Position numbers and translations under genes: made by a program. A stretch of DNA of 64,000 nucleotides from Watersipora subatra. Lineage: Eukaryota > Bryozoa > Gymnolaemata > Cheilostomatida > Watersiporidae. The stretch covers positions 14,893,264 through 14,957,263 of the forward strand of contig NC_088709.1 in NCBI RefSeq assembly GCF_963576615.1, given 5' to 3'. Shown one piece after another: positions 33,726-46,800 of this stretch. The notes under the pieces are model-generated. The model had not been told where the DNA came from, did not search any database, and saw only the letters and a list, made by a program, of their open reading frames with translations. The number at the start of each line of letters is the position of its first letter. Within the stretch, counting starts at the first letter, position 1.

Positions 33726-34968
33726 AACCGGGATGAGGAGACAATTTTATATATAAAAAAATTGTTTCCTCACCCCGGTTAACCCGTATGGGGGGTAATT
33801 TCTGCTCTAACTCGGGTCTCCTACCAGAGACCTGGGAGTTTGAGCATTCACCCCAAGATCTTTGCTGTTCCCAATAGCACACTTTTCTGCAACTCACCAG
33901 AGTTGATTGCTGTCGGTGTTTGGGCAAGCCACATTTTACGCGCCAGTGTTAATGCGCCCAGTGCCCCAATGACTACTGGGATTACAGTTGTTCTTACATC
34001 CCAGCATTTTTCAATCTCTTCTCCAAGAGGGAGATATTTCTCTACCTTTTCTTTTTTTTGCTGGCTATATTGTAGTCATTGAGCACTGCTATATCTATTA
34101 TAGTAGCCCTCTTGTTCTCCTTGTCTACAACCACTATATCTGGTTGGTTTGCTAGGACATGTTTGTCAGTCCGGATGTAGAAGTCCCAGAGAATCTTAGC
34201 GCGGTCATTTTCATTGACCTTACCAGGAGCTTCCCACCAGTGCTGTAATTTATTAAGGCAATACTCATCACATAGACTTTTAAATGCACAACACCTGTGA
34301 CATGATTATGCCGCTCAGTGTATGCGTTTCCTGCTAGCTGCTTGCATCCACTGATGATGTGTTGGATAGTCTCAGGTACATCTTTGCACAGTCTGCATCT
34401 AGGATCGTCTCTAGTGGGATAGATTTTCGTTTGGAGTTGCCTTGTTGGCAGCACTTGCTCCTGGGCTGCCATGATTAACGACTCTGTATTGGCCGTTAGG
34501 TTTCCTTTGTTCAGCCACATATATGTCTGGTGAAGATCGCCAACCTTAGATATTTGTCCGTGATAGGCGCCATGAAAAGGTTTCATGTGCCAGTCAGTTT
34601 CCTCATCATCACTGCGAAGCTCCATTGTCAGAGCAGCCGATTGAAATTCAGCTAGAAACTTATCTGAAGTTGCCATGAAGGCTGCATAGGCTTTGACGCT
34701 TTGCTCCTCCTCTTTCACTGTCTGCTGTACACTTTTGAGTCCCCTACCGCCATTTTTCCTATCGAGATACAATATAGCAGTATCAGGTTTTGGGTATAGT
34801 GCTCCATGCATGGTCAGCAGTTTACGAGTTGCTATATCTGTTTCCTTGATGGCTTGCTCAGTCCACTTTATTATGCCTGCTGAATATCTTATTACTGACA
34901 GTGCGTAGGTATTTATTGCCATGACTTGGTTCTTGGCATTGAGCTGGCTCCGTAGGACCTGCCGAAGG
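33726..34968 (-). pseudogene. R4/Dong-type LINE fragment, minus strand (inverted twin of 48200-49490)
   Basis: From 34922 the minus strand reads MAINTYALSVIRYSAGII, KETDIATRKLLTMHGALYP, LYLDRKNGGRGLKSV and the CCHC motif RCRLCKDVPETIQHI. A frameshift follows AYTERHNHVTGVVH; the endonuclease part then continues in another frame to the 3' UTR at 33755. A second, extremely short 3' end in opposite orientation (33726-33752) abuts it. The 5' truncation lies at 34968 within a perfect hairpin. Confidence 0.85.
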
Positions 34969-34984
34969 CAGGTCCTACGGAGCC
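34946..34984. repeat. Perfect 18-bp fold-back hairpin at LINE truncation
   Basis: The arm ggctccgtaggacctgcc, loop gaa, then the exact complement. Comparison with the twin copy shows the LINE sequence stops at about 34968; the right arm is therefore an added inverted copy of the LINE's own end. 'gtcctac' fragments recur to 35030. Confidence 0.88.
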
Positions 34985-35135
34985 TACGTAGATGTAGAAC
35001 AGTCTAACGTCCTACAGTCTACGTCCTACGGTCCTAATCCTGTTGTAAAATTATTGCGAAAAATGACAAGAGCTTTTTTGAGACGGAAACATTTTTTAGT
35101 AAGTTTTGTTGTATTATTTATACAAGGAAACCTTT

Positions 35136-37066
35136 ATATTTTCTAATACGCAGATATGTACTTTACAACATACATAGGAATACCTCACTGTGTACATAGA
35201 AGTACACAACATTAAACATAGAAGTACTTTACAATAAACATAAAAGTGCCCTATAATAAACATAGAAGTACTTCACAATAACTTACCCTAGAAATTAGTA
35301 ACTGATTGTTTAGGCCCAGAAAATGATGTTAACTCGACTCTGGCCCTAAAATAATAGTTTGATTTAAACACATTCAGTTTACACTTTCACCAAATCCAAA
35401 CTCTGGCTTAAAACAAGAACCGGTAATAACAAAATGAACTCAAACCCCTTTGCTACATTTTTAGCCAAAGAATGTCAAAGATCAGATATTAATCCCTCAA
35501 ACAGATGGTAGATGGTTTACAAATGAGTAGCAAAGATAAACAGAAGATGTTTCAAATGAACATTAATCAGCCCCAGCAGTCTACCATATGCTACTATAAT
35601 GATGTGGAACCTTTGGAGAGCTTACTAACAGTTTCATATAAATGCGCAGTTATATCTCACCTTCAAAGGCCTCTCTGTTTAGTCAGATCTTCTGATTATG
35701 TTAGTTTATTTCCCTTAGTTTTTATTGTTGATTGTCACAAGTGTTTTCTTAGACCTTGCGTGGATATTGATGTTTTCAATGCTGAGCACTCTGGGTAATA
35801 CCATGTTTACTAAGATTTTATATGCATTAATTTTAGAATATTTTCCGTCTTCTGCTTCAAAAATTGCTAATCCCGTGACCAAACACGAGCGAAGCGATTG
35901 TTTAAGAGCTTTATGATAAATGCTTATGCACACACAACTCCCGAAAAATTATCCGTCAACGGTCGTTACCAAACGCTTGTACCGAAATCCCATCAAAAGA
36001 TTTAACCATTTTTGTGTAGAGTCGTTTAAGTATAATAATGATACAAAACACATATAAACATATTTAAATATGTTACCAAGTCTTTAAAAAGTTGACGCAT
36101 TATCCTAAAACTAACCCATCTGATTGGATTATACATAGATAGACAGATTGGTTTGGCCTAAAATCGCTATTACAACTTGGCAAACCTTTTTTTCATCAAA
36201 ATTAAGACCGGCTAACAAAACGCCGATTAAGCCGTGCGACAGAAAGTAGAACCATTAAGTCGTGGATATTTCACAAGAAAAACGTGCAAATTTCACCAGT
36301 CTATGGCATTGTCCAATTGCCAAAGGTTTCTGTAATTAATGTAGAAGTACTGAAAAGTAACCGTTTCGTTTTTGCCGATTCTACCGAACTCTGACATTTT
36401 GGACACTTATAATGAGTACTTTGGTATTTCAACTGATGTCCAAAGCAGTGAAAGTAAAAAAAATGGATGATGATTTTTTTCTAACGATTCTTATAAGACT
36501 ATTACAATATATAATTAACGTAGAAGTACTGAAAAGTACTTGTTTCTTTTTTGCCGATTCTACCGGACTCTGACACTTTGGACACTTATAATGAGTACTT
36601 TGGTATTCCAATTGTCTAAAGCAGTGAAAGTAAAGAAAATGACGAGAATACTTTTTTAACAATTCTTATAAGATTATTACAATATTTAATTGTAAGAATA
36701 ATTATTCGATTTTGTAAGATTTAATTAAAAGAATAATCATTTGAATTTACAAGATCGAAGTACATAGTGACCGATGGTGTGCAATATGTTACTGCCATTA
36801 TTTTTCTAAAGATTTTGTTGATGGTACTACGGCTGTGCCCAATATTGCGGTATTACCAAGCCGTTTTTAATATCTGCAAAATTAAGTAATAGGCCTACAT
36901 TTTCTTATAGATATACATTTATTTCTATGACAACCAGCTAAAATTTGTTTAGATTTTTAAATTCAACATAATTTTTTAAATATAAACACAGAAATCTAGA
37001 TAAAAATCATAACTTTTTGATATTGGTTGCTATGACCAATGATATACAGCCCCCAGCTATATATAT
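35136..37066. repeat. Left arm of a 2-kb inverted repeat (partner 40280-42384)
   Basis: The outer end 'atattttctaatacgc' and inner end 'cccccagctatatata' are both matched in inverted form by the right arm. The arm contains two 178-bp units starting 'ccgattctaccgaactctga' (36376, 36554), a short 'catagaagtact' minisatellite at 35185-35285, and no long ORF. Its identity is unknown; it could be a fold-back transposon or a rearranged segment. Confidence 0.9.
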
Positions 37067-38589
37067 TCCCACGACCAAACGAGCAGAGCGAAGTGTGGGA
37101 GTTTTTATGATAATTGCATGTGCACACAACTTACGAAAAGTATTCATCAACAATGAGACGAACCCTTGTCTAGAACTTTTATCAACAAATTTAAGCATCG
37201 TTTTGTAAAGTCGTTAAAGTATAATATTGATACAAAACCCTTTTAAACCTATTTAAATATGTTACCAAGTCTTTGTAAACCGTCGGTATTATCTTAAAAC
37301 TTACCCATCTGATCGGATTATACACAAATAGACAGATTAATTTGGATGAAAATTGCCACAAAACGCTTGAAAAGCTCGGTTTAATAAAAGTTAAGACCGA
37401 AAATTAAAACGCCAATAAAGCCGTGCGACAGATAGTAGAACTATTTAGCAGTGCGCATTTCACGAGAAAACCGTGCTCATTTCATCAGTCTATGGAATTT
37501 TTTACTTGTAATAGAATTTATTCGAAGGTTTCTGTAATAATCGTAGACCGTTTGAGGCGTAGACCGATTTACTGGTATGAAATTGTGGAACACAGTTTAT
37601 CAGCCTGTGTTTTTTGTCCAATCACCGAAGGTGTCATTATTTAAAACGTTAGCCAAAATTCTTTACAACTTATGTAAAAGCTAAGGCCGAACTACAACGC
37701 CCCTTCATGACGAGAACATTTTTTATTTTGCTACAGTTTTAGACGCGTGAATGCTCATACTCGCTTTTTATTAAAGATCAAAACCATTCTACATTCAACG
37801 CAACCAACTTTCAAACTGTGCATAGTACACAGTAGCTTGCCATTTTACTTCTAATTTTGCAATTCAGAGTTATAATAAACATATTTTTTTATTGTTGTTA
37901 AATTACATACATTACAGTAATTTAGGCCTACAGCTTTAAAACACTTTTATAACAGCTTTTATTTTGCTGCAGTTTGCAGAAATCTTCCAGATGCGTGAAC
38001 GCTCATAGGTTTTTTATTATCGCTGTATTACTATATTAACAATATTGGTTATTCTAATAATATCAGTGCATTTTACTTCTAATATTGGGGAACATTGCAT
38101 TTCTCCTATTGCAAGGAAGAGATATAAACGTATAATATTTTCCTTCATTATTGCTGTTTGTCATGACCAAACATTTTTAAATAAATTTTCTAAAAATCTA
38201 TATAAATACCACAACTTCTCGATATTGCTACCTATGACGTTTTGAAATGTAAACAAAATTGTGCATTGGTTTTCTATTATTACTATATTATTAACATTGA
38301 TTATTCTAAGAATATCAGTGCATTTTACTTCTAATATTGGCCAATATTGCATTTCTCCTATTGCAGGGGGAAAATATAAACGTATTTTCCATTCATTATT
38401 GCTGTTTGTTGTATATAATAACACCCACACCCAGTACATTACAGCTACCATTGCAGTTATCCTATTGCACTGCAGAGCCATTTGACTGTTAATATTGCAT
38501 TTCTCAACCATCAGTACCCTTTCTCTTTTTGCCAATATCTCTGGCCATCTCTTTGGTCGTGGGCTGTATGACAGTGGAATTTCTAGTAA
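37067..38589. other. Spacer of the inverted repeat: internal repeats, no gene
   Basis: 37070-37500 is a diverged direct repeat of 35877-36300 ('gaccaaacgagc', 'ttaaatatgttaccaagtct'). 38025-38170 and 38277-38430 are direct repeats of one another about 252 bp apart ('atatcagtgcattttacttc'). No exon is recognised. Confidence 0.7.
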
Positions 38590-38752
<163 letters not shown>

Positions 38753-38809
38753 AATGTTACATGTATATTGTAACGTGTATACGTGTACATTGTAAATGTA
38801 TATATACAT

Positions 38810-40200
38810 GTACAATGTTCACCCTGCTCTTGTGGCATTCATCAAGATGTCAATGACCAAATGGAAGACGGAACTGGAGGCAAATGGCAAAAAGCTGGCG
38901 AGTGTACAAATTAAGCGAGGCATCTATCAAGGTGACTCCTTATCACCGCTGCTCTTCTGCATATGCCTAAACCCTCTAAGCAATATGCTGGAGGAGACTC
39001 AATATGGGTACCAGTTTAAGAGTGGCACCAAGATAAACCACCTCTTCTACATGGATGGCATCAAGCTGTGCGCTAACAAAGAAAAGGACATTGATTCGCT
39101 AATACACCTCACTCAGGTATACAGCAAGGACATCGGAATGACCTTCGGTATTGAAAAATGTGGAAGGCTAATTCTTAAGAAAGGTCATTCTATGCTCACA
39201 GATGGCGTAAGAATGCCAAATGGTACCATCAAAGATATAGAAGAATGGTACAAGTACTTGGGGATTATGCAAAGCAACATCAACCACGAAGCCGAGGTAC
39301 GCCACAAAGCCATTACCGAATACGAGAAACGCTTTCGCCAGGTCTTGCGAAGCCAGCTCAATGCCAAGAACCAAGTCATGGCAATAAATACCTATGCACT
39401 GCCAGTAATAAAATATCCAGCAGGCATAATACAGTGGACTGAGGAAGCCATCAAAGAAACAGATATAGCAACTCGTAAACTGTTGACCATGCATGGAGCA
39501 CTCCACCCAAAATCTGATATTACTAGATTGTATCTCGATAGGAACGATGGTGGTAGGGGACTCAAAAGTGTACAGCAGACAGTGAAAGAGGAGGAGCAAA
39601 GCATCAAAGCATATGCAGCCTCCATGGTCATTTCAGATAAGTTGCTAGCTGATATTCAATTGGCTGCTCTTACAGCGAACCTACGCCCTGATGATGAGGA
39701 AATTGACTGGCACACGAAACCTCTTCATGGTGCTTACCACCAACAAATATCTAAGGTTGGCGATCTTCACCAGACATATATGTGGCTGAACTAAGGAAAC
39801 CTAACGGCCAATACAGAGTCACTAATCATGGCAGCCCAGGAGCAAGTGCTCCCAACAAGGCAACTCCAAACAAGAATCTATCACACTAGAGATGATCCTA
39901 GATGCAGACTGTGCAAAGACGCACCTGAGACCATCCAACACATCATCAGTGGATGCAAGCAGCTAGCAGGAAACGCATACACTGAGCGGCATAATCATGT
40001 CGCAAGTGTTGTGTATAGAAGTCTATGTGGTGAGTATGGCCTTAATAAACCACAACACTGGTGGGAAGCTCCTGGTAAGGTCAATGAAAATGACCGCGCT
40101 AAGATCCTCTGGGACTTCTACATCCAAACTGACAAGCATGTCCTAGCAAACCAACCAGATATAGTGGTGGTAGACAAGGAGAACAAGAGGGCTACTATAA
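38810..40200 (+). pseudogene. R4/Dong-type LINE: RT and part of endonuclease, longest copy
   Basis: The frame opens in RT domain sequence: [43 protein letters not shown], then HLFYMDGIKL. In this last motif the second catalytic Asp of YMDD is Gly (codon 39057-39059), which should inactivate the RT. It continues WYKYLGIMQ, NTYALPVIKYPAGII and KLLTMHGALHP to a stop at 39792 (TAA in place of the Lys codon after MWLN). The CCHC RCRLCKDAPETIQHI and QPDIVVVDKENKRATI follow, then sequence ends abruptly at a (TA)n tract, losing the last 130 codons and the UTR. The QGDSLSPLLF plus C-terminal endonuclease layout is that of the R4/Dong clade. Confidence 0.85.
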
Positions 40201-40244
40201 CCACCATATACCATATATATATATATATATATATATATATCTAT

Positions 40245-40276
<32 letters not shown>

Positions 40277-40279
40277 CAA

Positions 40280-42384
40280 TATATATAGCTGGGGGCTGTA
40301 TATCATTGGTCATAGCAACCAATATCAAAAAGTTATGATATTTATCTAGATTTCTGTGTTTATATCTAAAAAATTATGCTGAATTTAAAAATCTAAACAG
40401 ATTTTAGCTGGTTGTCATAGAAATAGATGTATATCTATAAGAAAATGTAGGCCTATTACTTAAATTTGCAGATATTAAAAACGGCTTGGTAATACCGCAA
40501 TACTGGGCACAGCCGTAGTACCATCAACAAAATCTTTAGAAAAATAATGACAGTAACATATTGCACACCATCGGTCACTATATACTTCAATCTTGTAAAT
40601 TCGAATAATTATTCTTTTAACTAAATCTTATAAATTCGAATAATTATTCTTACAATTAAATATTGTAATAATCTTATAAGAATTGTTAAAAAAATATTCT
40701 CGTCATTTCCTTTACTTTCACTGCTTTAGACAATTGGAATACCAAAGTACTCATTTTAAGTGTCCAAAGTGTCAGAGTCCGGCAGAGCCGGCAAAAAAGA
40801 AACAAGTACTTTTCAGTACTTCTACGTTAATTATATATTGTAATAGTCTTATAAGAATCGTTAGAAAAATATCATCATCATTTTTTTTACTTTCACTGCT
40901 TTGGACATCAGTTGAAATACCAAAGTACTCATTATAAGTGTCCAAATTGTCAGAGTCCAGTAGAATCGGCAAAAAAGAAACAGGTACTTTTCAGTACTTC
41001 TACGTTAATTATATATTGTAATAATCTTATAAGAATCATTAGAAAAATGTCATCATCATTTTCTTTACTTTCACTGCTTTGGACATCAGTTGGAATAACA
41101 AAGTACTCATTATAAGTGTCCAAAATGTCAGAGTTCGGTAGATTCGGCAAAAACAAAACGATTACTTTTCAGTACTTCTACGTTAATTACAGAAACCTTT
41201 GGCAATTGGACAATGCCATAGACTGGTGAAATGTGCACGTTTTTCTTGTAAAATACCCACGACTTAATGGTTCTACTTTCTGTCGCATGGCTTAATCGGC
41301 GTTTCATTAGCCGGTCTTAATTTTGATGATAAAAAGGTTTGTCAAGTTGTAATAGCGATTTTAGGCCAAATTAATCTGTCTATTTATGTATAATCCAATC
41401 AGATGGGTTAGTTTTAGGATAATGTGTCAACTTTTCAAAGACTTGGTAACATATTTAAATATGTTTATATGTGTTTTGTATCATTATTATACTTAAACGG
41501 CTCTACGCAAAAATGGTTAAATTTTTTGATGGGATTTCCGTACAAGGGTTTGGTAACGACCGTTGACGGATAATTTTTCGGGAGTTGTGTGTGCATATGC
41601 ATTTATTATAAAGCTCTTAAACAATCGCTTCGCTCGTGTTTGGTCGCGGGAATAGCAATTTTTGAAGCAGTAAACGGAAAATATTCTAAAATTAATGCAT
41701 ATAAAATCTTAGTAAACACGGTATTACCCAGAGTGCTCAGCATTGAAGACATCAATATCCACGCAAGGTCAAAGGAAACACTTGTGACAATCAACAATAA
41801 AAACTAAGGGAAATAAACTAACATAATCAGAAGATCTGACTAAACAGAGAGGCCTTTGAAGGTGAGATATAACTTCGCATTTATATGAAACTTAGTACGC
41901 TCTCCAAAGGTTCCACATCATTACAGTAGCATATGGTAGACTGCTGGGGCTGATTAATGTTCATTTGGAACATCTTCTTTTTATCTTTGCTATTCATTTG
42001 TAAACTATCTACCATTTCTCTGAGGGATTAATATCTGATCTTTGACATTATTCGGCTAAAAATGTAGCAAAGGGGTTTGAGTTCATTTTGTTATTACCGG
42101 TTCTTGTTTTAAGCCAGAGCTTGGATTTGGTGAAAGTGTAAACTGAATGTGTTTAAATCAAACTATTATTTTAGGGCCAGAGTCGAGTTAACATCATTTT
42201 CTGGGCCTAAACAATCAGTTACTAATTTCTAGGGTAAGTTATTGTGAAGAACTTCTATGTTTATTATAGGGCACTTTTATGTTTATTGTAAAGTACTTCT
42301 ATGTTTAATGTTGTGTACTTCTATGTACACAGTGAGGTATTCCTATGTATGTTGTAAAGTACATATCTGCGTATTAGAAAATAT
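40280..42384. repeat. Right arm of the 2-kb inverted repeat (partner 35136-37066)
   Basis: The arm begins directly at a (TA)n tract ('atatatagctgggggctgta') and ends at 'gtattagaaaatat'. It is about 175 bp longer than the left arm because it has three 178-bp units instead of two. Confidence 0.9.
40735..41160. repeat. 178-bp tandem units within the right arm
   Basis: Three units share 'taccaaagtactcatt', 'gtccaaa.tgtcagagt', 'aagtacttttcagtacttct' and 'ataagaatc.ttagaaaaat'. The left arm has two. Confidence 0.85.
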
Positions 42385-42592
42385 TTTATATATATTGTGA
42401 GGTACTTCTGTCTATATTGTGAGGTACTTCTATGTTTATTGTGAAGTACCTCTATATTTAATGTTGGGCACTTCTATGTTTATTTTGAGGTACTTTTATG
42501 TTTATTGTGAGGTACTTCTAGGTTTATTATGAGGTACTTCTACATTTATTGTGAGGTACTTCTACATTTATTGTGAGGTACTACTATGCAGT
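42240..42592. repeat. 22-24-bp minisatellite
   Basis: Variants of 'gaggtacttctatgtttatt' repeat about 15 times and continue past the inverted-repeat boundary. A (CA)n-like run follows at 42605-42643. Confidence 0.85.
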
Positions 42593-42643
42593 GAAAGCCA
42601 TCCCACCATTGCACACACGCACACACGCACACGCACACACACA

Positions 42644-44345
42644 ATGGCCGCGAGATTTATTAATACACCTATGATAGAACGACTTACATAGTCACAAATA
42701 GTAACAATGTTTTATGTTACAAAAAACTAAAAAACTTTCGTATTTATTCAAACTCATAATTTAAAAATTCACATAATTTTAAAGTAGTATTCTAAAGGCA
42801 ACTTTCCACTTTTGAATATTTGCATACATTAGCCTTCATAAATTAGTACTGATAGATGTCCTTTATATTTGCACAAAATAGCCTTTTATTATGGTTATTG
42901 GAGTATCATTTTAAAACTGTTTATGTTCCTAAACTATGCACTCTATATGAAAACATCAATCATGTTAAACACTAGAGTACAAGAACCATACTAATTCATT
43001 CAGATAATTTCAAAAGGAAAGGGACAATTTGTGGTCAATCTATTCAACATGTCATTGTTTCTGTTTCTCACATCTATTCCAGTTTGCCGTTGCACTTACT
43101 ATCAAGTACTCTGTCCAGAAACCAGAAGAATGAGGATAAGAGAAGAGATTAGCAAAGAGAACACAATAAGTGAGCTAACAACAGCATTAAATACGTCTGC
43201 TTGTGTGTTCTATAGACATGTCCATGTACATATTCTTTCTCTAGTTATTGTAGCTGAGTGTTTTATCAACACAGTTGTTGATTTAACTGTCTGGAACACT
43301 AACAAAAATGAGTGTATATATTTAGTAACTTTATCAGTGATTCTTCAATCTAATATTCTCGTGTGAATACTACAGTGTTAAATGTTTGTCTCAGGATGCT
43401 ATCCATCTCTTTTCTGAAATGCTTGAGCTAATGCAAGTTTTTACTTTCTCTATTTGAAAAAGTCATAGCCCAATTTTGGAAGAGAGAGGGCAACTTCACG
43501 TGTACAAAGCTCACGCTCTGCCAAAACCAATGATCTAAATGTTACTAATGTACAACTGGTGCCAATGCCAAAAGGACTAGATGTCAAATGAAGGACACAA
43601 CGTTCAGTGATGAGATGATAAAACAGTATTTTATTTCTTTAAAGCTTTGTGAACTTAGATTACCCTGACTACTCAAGCAGCAATATATGTACACCTAGCA
43701 ACAATCTATCCAGGCAAACTCTAATAATCTAACAAATGGGGAAGAAGTTTTGGATAACAAAGAAATTAGCTCAACAAGGAAAAAGTTTGAAGAAGACTTT
43801 CTGCTAAGGAATTGCAGAACTACTGTTTGCTCTGACTACTTTGTTAGTAGTACCGACATTATAGTTTGCAAAAGTAAAGCTTTTTACCGGTTTTTCTTAA
43901 ATAAAGAATCACGGCCCTAGAAAATCATTACGACGCAGCTGAAAATCTTTACCCAAGAGCAGTTGTGCATAGAAGCGAGGAACTACTTTTTGCAAGAACT
44001 CAGGCAATGGCATAGAATAGAAGAACTTGTCACAAACAGTTTTCACCTTTGAAAGACACAGAGTGCCTAAAAGTTGATTTGATGTGCTGCATTAGCACCT
44101 GATAAAGTAGGATAACAGAGAAGGCTAAGAAGCTAATAAGGTCAAAGGTGAAAGGAAATTATAATGCTTGGTACAAAAACTTATAATAGGAACCAAAACC
44201 TTAAAAATATGTTAAATCATGCAACAATTTATACGCTAAAAACCAAGACAAAGGCAAAATAAAAATAGACTGCCAATTCTGCAACTGGTAAGAAAGTTTA
44301 AAACTTGAGTTGCTAAAAAGAACAGAACTGCCATGTAAATACATA
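42644..44345. other. No recognisable gene
   Basis: AT-rich sequence. A 111-codon open frame at 43031-43366 begins with a hydrophobic stretch but shows no family match or supporting context. I see no element boundaries. Confidence 0.45.
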
Positions 44346-44347
44346 TA

Positions 44348-46153
44348 CAGTAAAACCTCTATTTGAATTATATTTTTATTTGAACGCCACCAATAATTGA
44401 CTGCCACTATAGGAGAAAGGTTCAAAATCAAGCGCCCCCGTTTAATAGAACGCCACCTCTATTTGAGCGCCACTTTGAAATTCTCTTATTTTTACGAACC
44501 TTTTATAGAGAGTAATTAGTAGAAAAGTGTTCACAAAATAACTAAACATAACATAAATGACTCAGTTACATAAATAACAATTAATTCCTTTGTTGTTGCT
44601 GTTAGTATTGAAGTTCGTTTTTTAACGAACTAATGTTTTCTAATGAACGTTTTTTAATCAGCTTACGGTTTTTTTTGATACTTTAAAACTAGCTCCATAG
44701 CTATAGTTAATAAATGTATCAGACTAATAGAGGTTTTGTTTAAATACTTCGGCTTATGTGAAAAATGGTTTACAATCACAATGGAACTTGTAAGCTTGTA
44801 CTAACGCGCATGTGTTAAAAATTTTATCATTATTTTTGTGAATAGATCTTTCAAATAGCAACAGATAAACAGTTTTCTTTCCTAAAAAATTGTTTGGATG
44901 CTAATATCGACTAGATCAGCAGTGTAAAAAATGAGTTGAGGTCAGAAAACATTGTAGAAGGCTATGAAGCGCCAGAAGAAGATGAAATGATTCCATCTGA
45001 AAGCAACAATCAGACTGCAACCTGCCGAGTAAAGGATGCAAATATTTTTGTTTCAAAAATGTTAATGTTGGTTTCTGCATGTATTGTAATTATGGTTTGT
45101 TTATGCCACTTACTCTTGAGTATATGTTGGAAGCATTTGATAGATTGTTATTATTATATAACATATAAATTTGCAGGCTTATAGCATATTTTTTGATAGC
45201 ATCGATGTTTTTATTTAAACTCAGTTTACAATAGATCGACGCTCATAACTCCTCTTCTATTGCACATAAAAAATCACTTTTGGCTGCAAACTGAGCAAAC
45301 ATATCAGTGAGTGCATTGAGCTTTAATATAAAATTATTAAATTTATATATGTAAAAACCTCAGCGTTTATCTTTTTGCCTTTTTGTGCACCCTATGTCTA
45401 ATTATAGAGATTACAATCTAGCAACGAAAAATCCATATTACAGAGGACTTGATCTCGGAACCTCCTGTTCACAAGGTGACAAAATAACCCATTAAGCAAC
45501 TTGAGATACAATGGACTCATTAGACAGATAATCATTATCTTGGTTAAAATATATATAGCCACTCAGTGTTGCGCGCAACATCACTAAAGCTTGCTCTCAC
45601 GGCTCTTAATAGTAAGTTTAGCAAAATATGTATACAAGCTTACTCCAATTAGCCAATGGCAACTACATAACCTGTCACTGTTTATAAACTAGTTTTTTTA
45701 ACACACGTGAAATGCTGGGCAGTCGGCTAGTATAGTTATAAAATAAAAATATGCCTTCAAATTTAGAATGCAATAGAAAATTGAAAGCTCTGGAAATTGC
45801 AACGCAGCTGGCTATACGATCATAAGTGATTTGCAACAATAGATATCAACTGGTAGAGATATTTTCCAGCTTCCCGATGTATATCTATTTAGAGATCCAT
45901 GACAAGTTGGAGCTAAGTTATATCAGATTTATTACATTCAAAAGAGTTAATGTCATCCGCTTAAAGGAGAGTACAAAATATAGGCAACATTCGCTTTGCC
46001 CATATAAGAGTTAAATTTAGCGTTCCAAAATTTTGATGAGCTATTTGAAAAACACAATGCCTCCCTTCATTTAAATGTTACCTTCAATAAAACGCCACTA
46101 CAAGAGAGTGATTGAAAAATTGAGCGCCAAGGTATTAAAATAAAGGTTTTACA
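44348..46153. mobile_element. Tc1/pogo-like nonautonomous element (AAACCTCTATTTGAA ends)
   Basis: The left end CAGTAAAACCTCTATTTGAA follows TA. The right end, inverted, reads GTAAAACCTTTATTTTAA with one decayed terminus. Subterminal 'gaacgccacc' and 'gagcgcca' motifs occur inverted at the other end. A short open frame at 44936-45184 (VEGYEAPEEDEM) could be an acidic transposase tail, but this is weak. A minus-strand SINE lies inside. Confidence 0.65.
45416..45520 (-). repeat. tRNA-derived SINE, minus strand
   Basis: Minus strand: 'agttgcttaatgggtta' (A box), then 'aggttccgagatcaagtcc' (B box). Confidence 0.6.
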
Positions 46154-46213
46154 TTATGTGTCTATTATACTTAGAGTCAGCCGAAAGCCAGGAGCTGATT
46201 GCTATGTAATATA

Positions 46214-46800
46214 CTAAGTGAATGTCTGGCGTTACCCGGTTAATAAAAAGGTTTTTAGACAGGAAAGTTATTTTTATTCAATGTTACAGCATTTACCATT
46301 CTAAATTTTAAACTTCATATCATAAGAAAAGTGTTTTTTGTGCAGCTGCAATGAATTCAGAAAAAATAAAAGAACTGTAAAGGTTTTCAAACTTTTTCAA
46401 ACAACTCTTAACTTTTAAATTTTATATCATGAAAAAAGTGTTTTATTGAAATAAGTTAGGAGGAAAAATAAAACCATAAAGGTAATTATATGTGAATGTA
46501 AAATCCTTAACAAGTAATGGCTAAATATAACCTGTTTTGCTACAATTATAATGAACAATTATTTGGTATACAATGATATGGTTTAATTCATTTTAATGTT
46601 GACATCATAAGGCAAAGATATCGTCTAGAGTGGTATAGAAACCCATAGTAATTATCTAATACAAACACCTCCTAGTAAAAATCATCAAAATCATCCCTAT
46701 TAGTATTGAGTAACAAAACAATATGTTAACCTTAGTAACTATAGTTACCTATGGTAACTTAAGTGGATTTAGTGGTAATGATCTGCAAGAAAATGTAACA
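46214..46800 (-). mobile_element. Helitron-like repeat, longer variant, minus strand
   Basis: The minus-strand end reads 'accgggtaacgccagacatt' then 'cacttag' followed by T; the last bases deviate from CTRR. The interior matches 27985-28770 and 63399-64000, including paired 'aaacttcatatcataag' blocks. The inner limit is approximate. Confidence 0.45.

Noticed and set aside
43031..43366. 111-codon ORF with a hydrophobic start
   Set aside because: No family motif, no splice or promoter context, and an amino-acid mix typical of random AT-rich sequence.
44936..45184. Pogo-type transposase gene
   Set aside because: Only a short acidic stretch is suggestive; no DDE motif or helix-turn-helix is visible in any frame of the element.
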